DNA from: Rhodovulum strictum
GTDB lineage: Bacteria; Pseudomonadota; Alphaproteobacteria; Rhodobacterales; Rhodobacteraceae
DNA length: 64,000 nucleotides
NCBI RefSeq assembly: GCF_009649175.1
Contig: NZ_WJPO01000001.1
Span: 186,001 to 250,000, forward strand
Direction: 5' to 3'
A program made the translations under genes and the position numbers. The notes under the pieces are model-generated. The model worked only from the letters and a program-made list of their open reading frames with translations. It made no database searches and was not told the DNA's origin. This document shows positions 9,685-17,070 of the stretch, in pieces (within the stretch, counting starts at the first letter, position 1; every line of letters starts with the position of its first letter).

Positions 9685-10464
9685 ATGGATCTGGGGATTT
9701 CCGGCAAGCGCGCACTGGTCTGCGCCGCCTCGAAGGGGCTCGGCCAGGGTTGCGCCGAGGCACTGGCCGCGGCGGGGGTCGATCTGGTGTTGAACGCCCG
9801 CGGCGTGGCTGCGCTGGCGGCCGCTGCGGCCGGGATCCGCGCAGCCCACGGCGTGACGGTGACCGAGGTTGCGGCCGACATCACCACCGGGGAGGGCCGC
9901 GCGCGGGTGCTTGCCGCGGCAGGCGAGGTCGACATACTTGTGACGAACGCGGGCGGTCCGCCGCCGGGGATGTGGACCGACTGGGAGCGAGCGGATTTCA
10001 TCGCCGCGCTCGATGCCAATATGCTGACGCCCATCGCGCTGATGAAGGCGCTGCTGCCCGGCATGATGGCGCGCGGCTGGGGCCGGGTGGTGAACATCAC
10101 CAGTCAGTCGGTCAAGGCGCCGATCCCGGTGCTGGGGCTGTCGAACGCGGCGCGGGCGGGGCTGACGGGCTATGTCGCGGGCACCGCGCGCCAGGTCGCC
10201 CCGCATGGCGTGACGATCAACAACCTCCTGCCCGGCATCCACGCCACCGACCGGGCCGACGCGCTGGATCGTACAGTGGCCGAGGCCGAGGGCATCACGC
10301 TGGACGAGGCCCGCGCCCGGCGGGCCGCCACGATCCCTGCCCGCCGCTACGGCACCGCGGCCGAGTTCGGTGCGGCCTGCGCCTTTCTGTGCTCGCAGCA
10401 GGCGGGGTTCATCGTGGGGCAGAACATCCTGCTCGATGGCGGGGCGGTCAACGCAACGCTCTGA
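9685..10464 (+). CDS. Non-classical short-chain dehydrogenase/reductase lacking the Tyr-Lys pair
   Basis: 259 residues with a Rossmann fold resembling FabG: nucleotide site ASKGLGQG, NAGG, and the C-terminal GQNILLDGGAVNATL. The catalytic serine region (NITSQS) is there, but where classical SDRs have Tyr-x3-Lys this protein reads GLSNAARAGLTG, so both Tyr and Lys are missing. A known FabG-like SDR subgroup also deviates at the catalytic tetrad. The real reaction is therefore uncertain and reduction of 3-oxoacyl-ACP should not be assumed. The start at 9685 has AAGGAG 5 bases upstream. It follows the parA-like gene by 123 bases and may have its own promoter. Confidence 0.85.
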   Translation: MDLGISGKRALVCAASKGLGQGCAEALAAAGVDLVLNARGVAALAAAAAGIRAAHGVTVTEVAADITTGEGRARVLAAAGEVDILVTNAGGPPPGMWTDWERADFIAALDANMLTPIALMKALLPGMMARGWGRVVNITSQSVKAPIPVLGLSNAARAGLTGYVAGTARQVAPHGVTINNLLPGIHATDRADALDRTVAEAEGITLDEARARRAATIPARRYGTAAEFGAACAFLCSQQAGFIVGQNILLDGGAVNATL

Positions 10465-10466
10465 GC

Positions 10467-10488
10467 GGGCCGCGCATGGGCGCGGTCC
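10467..10488 (+). terminator. Possible stem-loop terminator after the SDR gene
   Basis: A 9-bp GC-rich stem (GGGCCGCGC / GCGCGGTCC, one G-T pair) with a 4-base loop begins 3 bases after the SDR stop. There is no T-run, so it would be a weak intrinsic or processing structure. The remaining ~200 bases before the lipase gene hold no gene I can support. Confidence 0.4.
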
Positions 10489-10685
10489 CCGGCGCAATCG
10501 CCCGCCGTGGCCCGGCCTGATCGTTGCACGAATGGCGGGCTTGGCCCATACTCGGCCCGTCGGCGCGCGTTGCGCCCGATTGGTCACGAGTGCCCTGTAC
10601 CCGTTCCGACCGCCGGCCCAGCCTGCTGGCCATGCCAGGAAGCGGCGCCTTCGGCCGGGGAGCACCGTGACCGGAGGTATAGCCC

Positions 10686-12053
10686 ATGAAGATCGCCTTT
10701 CTCGTTCCCGGCATCATGGCCACGCGGCTTGCCCTTGGCGCCGAGGAGGTCTGGCCGCCGACGCCGCTGGAAACCAAGTTCGGCTACAAGCGCATCGACA
10801 AGTTGCAGGATGATGCCGTCCGGCCCACGGAACTGATCTATAACGTGCTCAGTTTCCGGTTCTATTCCACGCTGCGCGACCTGCTGGCAGGGGCGGGCTA
10901 TGTGCCGGGCGGGGCGCAGAAACGCTATGTCGATTTTCCCTATGACTGGCGGCGCGACCTGTTCGAGACGGTCGATGTCCTGGCCGACCGGCTGAAGGCG
11001 CTGCATGACGAGGGTGCCGAGGAAATCGCGCTGGTCGGCCATTCGATGGGCGGGCTTCTGTGCCGTCTGCTGCTGGAATCGGGGCGCTTCGATGCCGAAC
11101 CCTGGTTCGCCCGGATCAACCTGTTCGTCGCGCTGGCCTCGCCGCATCTGGGGGCGCCGCTGGCGCTGGCGCGCATCTTCGGGGTGGACAGCACGCTTGG
11201 GATCAAGGGCAGCGATTTCGCCAGGCTGGCCGCGAACCCGAAATATCCGTCGGGCTACCAGTTGATCCCCGCGCCGGGCGAACAGGCGATCTGGGATCTG
11301 GCCAGTTCCGATCTGGCCGCGCTCGACCCCTATGATCCGGCAATGGCGCCCCGGCTGGGCATGGTGCCCGCGCTGGTTGACCGCGCGCGGGCGGTGCATG
11401 ACGTGCTGGGGCAGGGCAACCAGCCCGGCCATGTGCGCTACTTCTATTTCGCGGGTGTGGGTCACAAGACGGTGACGCGGGTCAATGTGGCGCTGGGCGC
11501 GGCGGCGCAGGCCGATCACGCGCGGACGGTGATGACCAGGACGCCCGATGGCGGTGACGGCACGGTGCCGATCTACAGTGCGCTGCCGCGGATCGGACAG
11601 CGGCAACTGGTGGTGAACGAACATTCCACCGTGTTCGAGGGTTTGCCGTTCAAGCGGGTCTTCTTCCGGCTGTTCGGGGCCGATGCCGGTCCGCCGGTGG
11701 AACTGGTGGGCGGCGAGGCGGCGCATATGACCGTCGCGCTCAGCATCGACCAGCCGGTGCAGCAGGTCGGCGAACCGATCGAGGTCACGCTGTCGATCAT
11801 TCCGCCCGCGGGCGAGGCCGATCAGGCCACCGCGACCCAGATCGAGGGGCGGTTCATCCTCGACCAGGTGGATGACGAGGGCCAGATCATTGCGCGCGGC
11901 TTCCGCGAGACGGCGCTTGCCTATGACGGGCCGGGGATCAACCGGCTGACGGTGCATCTGCCTGCCATCGACGAACCGGGCCTGTTCCTGCTGCGCTTTG
12001 CCAGCGGCGCGCAGGCCGAGAACGATGTCCGTTTCGCCGTCAGCGAGGCGTAG
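10686..12053 (+). CDS. Cytoplasmic LCAT-like lipase/acyltransferase with C-terminal beta domain
   Basis: 455 residues, alpha/beta-hydrolase of the lecithin:cholesterol acyltransferase type. All three catalytic residues can be placed: Ser120 in VGHSMGG, Asp291 in GGDGTVPIYS and His313 in NEHSTVF. The N-terminus starts straight with FLVPGIMAT (oxyanion region), and RYVDFPYDWRRD is typical of LCAT relatives. There is no signal peptide or membrane helix, so it should be cytoplasmic, unlike eukaryotic LCAT or secreted bacterial phospholipases. Residues ~330-455 are strand-rich, probably an immunoglobulin-like domain. GGAGGT lies 7 bases before the ATG. Its 3' end overlaps the oppositely oriented protease-nuclease gene by 14 bases. 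The likely substrate is a phospholipid or other ester. Confidence 0.85.
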   Translation: MKIAFLVPGIMATRLALGAEEVWPPTPLETKFGYKRIDKLQDDAVRPTELIYNVLSFRFYSTLRDLLAGAGYVPGGAQKRYVDFPYDWRRDLFETVDVLADRLKALHDEGAEEIALVGHSMGGLLCRLLLESGRFDAEPWFARINLFVALASPHLGAPLALARIFGVDSTLGIKGSDFARLAANPKYPSGYQLIPAPGEQAIWDLASSDLAALDPYDPAMAPRLGMVPALVDRARAVHDVLGQGNQPGHVRYFYFAGVGHKTVTRVNVALGAAAQADHARTVMTRTPDGGDGTVPIYSALPRIGQRQLVVNEHSTVFEGLPFKRVFFRLFGADAGPPVELVGGEAAHMTVALSIDQPVQQVGEPIEVTLSIIPPAGEADQATATQIEGRFILDQVDDEGQIIARGFRETALAYDGPGINRLTVHLPAIDEPGLFLLRFASGAQAENDVRFAVSEA

Positions 12054-14019
12054 CCGCCAGCGTCAGATCGCCCGGACCGCGCACGCGCAGAACCTGACGG
12101 CCGAACGCGGCCTCGTGCATGTCGGCGACATGCAGCGGATCGGCCTGTTTGAGCGTCCCGAAATCCAGCCCCGTGGCCCCTTCGATCAGCGCCAGCGGCA
12201 CCTGATAGGTTTCATAGGCGCCCAGCACGAATTCGGCCTCGGTCAGGCCCTTGATGATCTCGCCATGGCTCAGCACATAGCCCGTGGCCGACAGCACGCC
12301 GTCGCTTTGCCGCCGCATCACCGCGAGTTTCCAGAACTCGCGCGGGATGGCGATATCCTCGGCGCCGGGCTGGTTCCTGAGCCGCCGGTCATCGGCGCGA
12401 AAGACCGGGCCGGTCAGCACGCTGACCTTGAACGCATATTCCTCGGATGCATCGAGGATGTAATCCTCCAGCCCCACCCAGTCGCGCTGGTTCAACTGTT
12501 CATGCTGCGGGGCGGAATTGGTGTAGTGGAAGGTGTCGGCCTGCGCCTTGAGGATCGTCGCCTCGTCATTGATGTCCTCGGCCCAGCACGGATCCAGCCG
12601 CCGCACCATATGGCCCTTGTCCAGCGGGTTCGATCGGTAAAGCTCGTTGCCCGCCTGATGCGCCCGGTCAAGCCGCCCGTCCAGCCGCCAGGTGCCCCGC
12701 CGCGGCACGCGCCGCAAACGGGCGCCGTCGATATTGACCGCCGTCAGCAGCGGCAGCCTGCGCGAGGCGCTTTGCCAGACCGAGAAATGCACATAGCGCA
12801 ATTCGTTGCCGCCGCCCGCGACCGGGGCAAGGTCGTCCTGCCAGGCGCCGAACTCGGGCAGGGCGGTCTCGACCCCCAGAAACGCGCGGTCGAACCCCTC
12901 GCGGTCGGCGAAATCCGCGCGGCTGGTCTCGATCTCGGCATCGGTCGCCGCGCCGCCCAGCGCGGGCACCGCAAGCTGTGATTTCAGCCGCCGCAGCGCG
13001 GCCGCGACGGTTCCGGCGGGCACGGCGACATTGCGTTCCTGGGCGGCGCCGGCAAAATGCAGCCCCACCGCCTGACCGGTTTCGGTCGCGATCACGACCG
13101 AGCCCGAATTGCCCCCCAGCGTCGAGGCGTCATGTTCCAGCATCCAGGCATCGGCCCGCATCACCCGGCCCGGCGCGCAGCGCTTGACCCCGAAGCGGTC
13201 GCCGAAGAAGGACACGATCAGATGCTGGGGATTGTCGCGCGGGTCGCGTTCGGGATAGCCGATCACCGATACCGGCGTCTCGGGATCGGGCAGATCCGCG
13301 GCCAGCGGCACCGGCTCGGCGCCGGGCGCGTGGACCTTCAGCAAGGCCATGTCGGGCTCGCCCGAGCCCGCAACCCACAGGATGCCGGTCACGAAGGCCG
13401 CGCGCGTCGGATCCTCGGGCGTGTCGATCTGTTCCAGCGGGTTCAGCCGCACCTCGATCCTGCGGTCGAACTGGCCCTCCTGGAAATCCCAGTCCTCGCC
13501 CATCCAGCGCCGCGCGAACAATTGCGCGACATGGCGGTTCGTCACCGCGATGCCGTCGTCGACCAGCCAGCCGGTGCCTGCATATTCGCGAAAGCCGTTG
13601 AACAGGTTCAGCCGCCCCGCCGCCAGCGCGCGGGTCTCGACCAGCTTGCGCTGCGCCTCGAACAGGTCGCGGTCGTCGAAATCGAGATCCATCCCCTCCA
13701 TCAATTGCCGCGCGATATCCGACAGCCCTTCGCGCGCGCTGAGCACCCGGTCGCGCGAGATGTAGAAGGATGGCCGCAGCGTGCTGCGCACGATCGCCTC
13801 GACCGCCGCACCGCCGCGCGTGGCAAAGGCGCTTTCCTCGGCGCCGCTGTCCAGATCGGCCATCGCGGCGTCCAGTTCGAAGGTCACGAAACCCTCATCG
13901 CCCGCCTCGGCCCCGGCGGTGGCGGGCGGGGCGAAATGATCCAGCACGTCGCGCGCCCGTTCCAGGGCTTCCGCATAATGCGGATCGCGTCCGCGAAGCT
14001 TGCCAAGGGCGGTAGGCAT
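12040..14019 (-). CDS. Trypsin-like protease fused to a NUC1 DNA/RNA non-specific endonuclease
   Basis: 659 residues with two enzyme domains and no signal peptide. Residues 1-135 are helical and unrecognised. Residues ~140-350 form a trypsin-like peptidase with His163 (VTNRHVA), Asp223 (PDMALLKV) and Ser305 (LGGNSGSVV), so the triad is complete. Residues ~405-650 form a beta-beta-alpha-metal endonuclease of the Serratia nuclease family. His470 in LDKGHMVRR is the general base, and TNSAPQHEQLNQRDW carries the metal-binding Asn510. The start at 14019 has GGGAG upstream; an in-frame extension to 14082 looks non-coding. Both active sites appear intact and the protein seems cytoplasmic, which suggests an intracellular effector kept inactive until triggered, for example by autoproteolysis. 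The function is not known to me. The neighbour is a convergent lipase. Confidence 0.85.
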   Translation of the reverse strand: MPTALGKLRGRDPHYAEALERARDVLDHFAPPATAGAEAGDEGFVTFELDAAMADLDSGAEESAFATRGGAAVEAIVRSTLRPSFYISRDRVLSAREGLSDIARQLMEGMDLDFDDRDLFEAQRKLVETRALAAGRLNLFNGFREYAGTGWLVDDGIAVTNRHVAQLFARRWMGEDWDFQEGQFDRRIEVRLNPLEQIDTPEDPTRAAFVTGILWVAGSGEPDMALLKVHAPGAEPVPLAADLPDPETPVSVIGYPERDPRDNPQHLIVSFFGDRFGVKRCAPGRVMRADAWMLEHDASTLGGNSGSVVIATETGQAVGLHFAGAAQERNVAVPAGTVAAALRRLKSQLAVPALGGAATDAEIETSRADFADREGFDRAFLGVETALPEFGAWQDDLAPVAGGGNELRYVHFSVWQSASRRLPLLTAVNIDGARLRRVPRRGTWRLDGRLDRAHQAGNELYRSNPLDKGHMVRRLDPCWAEDINDEATILKAQADTFHYTNSAPQHEQLNQRDWVGLEDYILDASEEYAFKVSVLTGPVFRADDRRLRNQPGAEDIAIPREFWKLAVMRRQSDGVLSATGYVLSHGEIIKGLTEAEFVLGAYETYQVPLALIEGATGLDFGTLKQADPLHVADMHEAAFGRQVLRVRGPGDLTLAATPR

Positions 14020-14259
14020 CGGGCGGCTCCCTCTCTTGTGGGTTGCATCCGCATCCTGCGCCCTGTCCCCGGTTTCTGGCAAGCCGGGATTCGGTTGACG
14101 GCCCCGTGATCCGCGGCCCCTTGACCTGAAGGGGCATCGGGCGCATTGGCCTCACCTCCGCTCGCTTGATCAGGGGCGGCCCGTTTCCATATCATCGCGT
14201 CACGCCCCGGCGTACAGACGCGCGGAGCGGGGGACAGGGACAGACAGGGGACAGTGCGG
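14020..14259. promoter_or_regulatory. Divergent intergenic region between the protease-nuclease and the mesaconyl-CoA genes
   Basis: 240 bases between two divergent starts must contain both promoters, with Shine-Dalgarno sequences at the edges (GGGAG for the minus gene, GGGGA for the plus gene). Repeated GGGGACAGGGACAGACAGGGGACAG-type purine-rich units lie at about 14229-14253. I cannot define -35/-10 boxes or an operator with confidence. Confidence 0.35.
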
Positions 14260-15114
14260 ATGACGATGGCCGAGGCAAGGCAACAGGACTGGATCGGGCG
14301 GACCGAGACGCGGACGGGTTGCCTGACGGCGGATCTGGCCGGGATGCTTGCCGGTGCGCTGGGCCATGACGCGGCGCCCTTGCCCGATATCGCCCCCGGT
14401 GCCCCGATGCCGCCGCTCTGGCACTGGGCGGCGTTTCCCGAATTCGTGCCGATTGCGGAACTCGGCACCGACGGCCACCCGCGGCTGGGGGGCTTCCTGC
14501 CGCCCTTGCCCTATGCGCGGCGGATGTGGGCCGGCGGGCGGCTGCGCTTCGAGGGCGGGTTCAGCATCGGCGAGGAATTGCACAAGCGTTCGGAGATTCT
14601 GGCGGTGGACGAAAAGCAGGGCGCGACCGGGCCGATGGTCTTCGTGCGCGTCGGCCACCGGATAACGGGCGCGGCGGGCGGGCTGATCGAGGAAGAACAG
14701 GATATCGTCTATCTCGACATCCCCGAGAAATTCACGCCCCCCAGGAAACTGCCCCCGCCCGAGGCGCCCGGTTTCGACGAGCGCGTGGTGGTGAACGAGG
14801 CGCGGCTGTTCCGTTATTCGGCCGCCACCTACAACGCCCACCGCATCCATTACGACCTGCCCTATGCAAGAGAGGTCGAGAAATATCCCGCCCTTGTCGT
14901 GCATGGACCCATGCAGGCCAGCCTGGTGATGGAGGCAGGGCTGCGCCATGTCGGCGGTGCGCCGCGCACCTTCCGCTTTCGCGGGGTGCATCCGATGTTC
15001 GCCGACGAGGACATGCGCCTGATCGGCACCCGCACCGAGGATGGCGCGCTGGAGTTGTGCACCGGCACGCCTTCGGGGCATCAATGTCTTCAGGCCCGGC
15101 TGGAGGTAGCGTGA
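14260..15114 (+). CDS. meh: Mesaconyl-C4-CoA (3-methylfumaryl-CoA) hydratase-like MaoC protein
   Basis: 284 residues. It is a double hot-dog dehydratase: an N-terminal FAS1-type half (PPLWHWAAFPEF, RRMWAGGRLRFEG, KRSEILAVDEKQG) and a C-terminal MaoC half (FRYSAATYNAHRIHYDLPYA, YPALVVHGPMQASL). The latter carries the hydratase-type Asn-x2-His-x3-Asp pattern. This matches the family that hydrates mesaconyl-C4-CoA to citramalyl-CoA in the 3-hydroxypropionate bicycle. Itaconyl/mesaconyl hydratases are close alternatives. ATG at 14260 is chosen because GGGGA lies 8 bases upstream; a GTG at 14254 is too close. Its stop shares a base with the next start (TGATG), so it is coupled to the CoA-transferase. 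Confidence 0.82.
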   Translation: MTMAEARQQDWIGRTETRTGCLTADLAGMLAGALGHDAAPLPDIAPGAPMPPLWHWAAFPEFVPIAELGTDGHPRLGGFLPPLPYARRMWAGGRLRFEGGFSIGEELHKRSEILAVDEKQGATGPMVFVRVGHRITGAAGGLIEEEQDIVYLDIPEKFTPPRKLPPPEAPGFDERVVVNEARLFRYSAATYNAHRIHYDLPYAREVEKYPALVVHGPMQASLVMEAGLRHVGGAPRTFRFRGVHPMFADEDMRLIGTRTEDGALELCTGTPSGHQCLQARLEVA

Positions 15115-16325
15115 TGGGTGTTCTCAAGGGCATGCGCGTGGTCGAGGGCTCGGCCTTCGTGGCGATTCCGCTGGCGGGGATGACGCTGGCGCAGATGGGC
15201 GCGGACGTGATCCGCTTCGACCGGCTGGAGGGCGGGCTTGACCATCACCGCTGGCCGGTCACGAAGGACGGGCAAAGCCTGTTCTGGGCAGGGCTGAACA
15301 AGGGCAAGCGTTCGATCGCGATCGACATGAAGCATCCGCGCGGGCGCGAACTGATCACCCAGATCATCTGCGCGCCGGGGCCCGATGCGGGGCTGTTCCT
15401 GACCAATCTGCGTGTGCGCGGCTGGATGGATCACGAGACGCTCTCGACCCATCGTCCCGATCTGGTCATGGTCACGCTGCTGGGCGACCGGCATGGCCGC
15501 CCGGCGGTCGATTACACGGTCAACCCCGCGGTGGGCTTTCCCGACGCGACCGGCCCCGAGGGCAGCGCCGATCCCGTCGCCCATGTGCTGCCCGCCTGGG
15601 ATTGCATCGCGGGCAACATGGCGGTCACGGGTCTGCTGGCCGCCGAACGCCACAGGCTGCGCACCGGGCAGGGCCAGTCGGTCGAGATCGCGCTGAAGGA
15701 TGTCGCCGCGGCGATGCTGGGCAATCTCGGCATCATCGGCGAGGTGGCGGTGAACGGTGTCGACCGGCCCAAGAACGGCAATGCGCTTTACGGCGCCTAT
15801 GGGCAGGATTTCGTCTGCGCCGATGGCGAGCGGGTCATGGTGATCGGGCTGACCGACCGGCAGTGGCGCGGGCTGGTCGAGGTGACGAACACCGGCGCGG
15901 CAATCGCCGCGCTTGAGGCGGAACTGGGCACCAGCCTTGCCGACGAGGGTGCGCGCTGGCTGCACCGGGCACGGATCACGGCGATCCTGGCACCCTGGTT
16001 CGCCGCGAACCGCGTGGCCGAATTCGGCGCGGCATTCGACAAGGCGGGCGTTACCTGGTCGTTGTTCCGCAGCTTTGCCCGCGCGCTTGACGAAGACCCC
16101 GATTTCTCGTCCGCGAACCCGATCTTTGCCCAGATCGACCAGCCGGGCATCGGCAGCTACCCGGTGCCGGGCTCGCCCTTCGCGTTTTCCGCAGCAGGCC
16201 GCGAACCCCCGGCGCCCGCGCCGCTGCTTGGTCAGCATACCGAGGAAATCCTGGCCGATGTCGCGGGCCTGCCCGGGGGCGAGATCGCGCGGCTGTTCGA
16301 CGAGGGCATCGTCAGGGGCGCCTGA
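15114..16325 (+). CDS. mct: Mesaconyl-CoA C1-C4 CoA transferase (2-methylfumaryl-CoA isomerase)-like, class III CoA-transferase
   Basis: 403 residues, CaiB/BaiF (class III) CoA-transferase fold. The N-terminal GMRVVEGSAFVAIPLAGM and MGADVIRFDRLEGG match the family. The catalytic aspartate is Asp163 in LPAWDCIAGNMAVTG, where the CoA thioester on an enzyme carboxylate forms. Together with the upstream hydratase it reproduces the Chloroflexus mct-meh pair: mesaconyl-C1-CoA is converted intramolecularly to mesaconyl-C4-CoA, then hydrated. Mesaconyl-C1-CoA is also an intermediate of the ethylmalonyl-CoA pathway common in this bacterial family. GGAGGT lies just upstream of the ATG, inside the previous gene. 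A generic CoA-transferase role cannot be excluded. Confidence 0.82.
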   Translation: MGVLKGMRVVEGSAFVAIPLAGMTLAQMGADVIRFDRLEGGLDHHRWPVTKDGQSLFWAGLNKGKRSIAIDMKHPRGRELITQIICAPGPDAGLFLTNLRVRGWMDHETLSTHRPDLVMVTLLGDRHGRPAVDYTVNPAVGFPDATGPEGSADPVAHVLPAWDCIAGNMAVTGLLAAERHRLRTGQGQSVEIALKDVAAAMLGNLGIIGEVAVNGVDRPKNGNALYGAYGQDFVCADGERVMVIGLTDRQWRGLVEVTNTGAAIAALEAELGTSLADEGARWLHRARITAILAPWFAANRVAEFGAAFDKAGVTWSLFRSFARALDEDPDFSSANPIFAQIDQPGIGSYPVPGSPFAFSAAGREPPAPAPLLGQHTEEILADVAGLPGGEIARLFDEGIVRGA

Positions 16326-16535
16326 GATCCGCGCAGCCGGGGGCGGGGTGATTCGCTCCCCTGTGACCCGGCATTGACCGCGATCGCGAAACGGGAACTG
16401 CGGAAAATTTTAGTTTTCCTGTCCGCGTTTCTTGGCCGGAAACGGTTTAACCATGTCGTTATCCCCGTTCCGTATCCTTCTGCCAAAGTCGGTATGCTGG
16501 GGCAACTTGTCGCGGCCTGAACGGAGGAAGACGCC
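16326..16535 (+). promoter_or_regulatory. AT-richer promoter region before the molybdopterin-fold gene
   Basis: 210 bases between the CoA-transferase and the next operon. The segment around 16398-16420 (GGAAAATTTTAGTTTTCCTG) is an A/T-rich imperfect palindrome in otherwise GC-rich DNA and is the best place for a promoter or operator of the 16536-19272 pair. No clear terminator was seen for the upstream operon. Confidence 0.35.
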
Positions 16536-17060
16536 ATGCCCGCACCCGTGAACCTTTGCTTTCCGGCTGCCTGGGTTGCGCTGGCGCTGAGCGCCCCGGC
16601 GCTGTGGGCCGATCCCGCGCCGCTGCCATCGCCGTCCGGTCCGGTCGTGCTGACCGTGACCGGCGAGATCGCGGTGGCCAATGACGGCGCGGCGGCCGTC
16701 TTCGACATGGACATGCTGCGCGCGCTGCCTGCCACGACGATCCGAACCACGACGATCTGGACCACGGGCAAACTGGACCTGACCGGCGTGCCGCTGGATG
16801 CGCTGCTGGCGCGGCTGGGTGTGGAAGGCGGGCGGCTGACGGCGACGGCGATCAACGATTACGCGGTCGAGATCCCGGTATCGGATGCGGTGCCGGGCGG
16901 GCCGATCATCGCCTATCTGGAAAACGGCGCCGAGATGCCGCGGCGCAAGCGCGGACCGCTCTGGATCGTCTATCCCTATGACGACAGCCCCGCCTACCGT
17001 ACGGACGTGATCTATTCGCGCAGCATCTGGCAGCTCGACCGGATCGACGTGGCGCGCTGA
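16536..17060 (+). CDS. Periplasmic molybdopterin-oxidoreductase-fold protein without the Mo-ligand cysteine
   Basis: 174 residues with a Sec signal peptide (about 1-25, cleavage near ALWA-DP). The mature part has a compact sulfite-oxidase-type (Oxidored_molyb) pattern: PVVLTVTGEIAV, the DLTGVPLDALLARLGV segment, ATAINDYAVEIPVSDA and GPLWIVYPYD. Catalytic members use a cysteine to hold molybdenum, but this mature protein has no cysteine at all, so it is probably not an enzyme. It may serve as a periplasmic sensor or partner. GGAGG lies 8 bases before the ATG. It ends 10 bases before a hybrid histidine kinase on the same strand, which suggests a signalling unit. The fold assignment is by pattern only. 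Confidence 0.75.
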   Translation: MPAPVNLCFPAAWVALALSAPALWADPAPLPSPSGPVVLTVTGEIAVANDGAAAVFDMDMLRALPATTIRTTTIWTTGKLDLTGVPLDALLARLGVEGGRLTATAINDYAVEIPVSDAVPGGPIIAYLENGAEMPRRKRGPLWIVYPYDDSPAYRTDVIYSRSIWQLDRIDVAR

Positions 17061-17070
17061 GGCTTGCGGG

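Noticed and set aside
14229-14253. GGGGACAG-like short repeats as an iteron or regulator site
   Set aside because: The units are imperfect, few and overlap a ribosome-binding site, so chance in purine-rich DNA is more likely.
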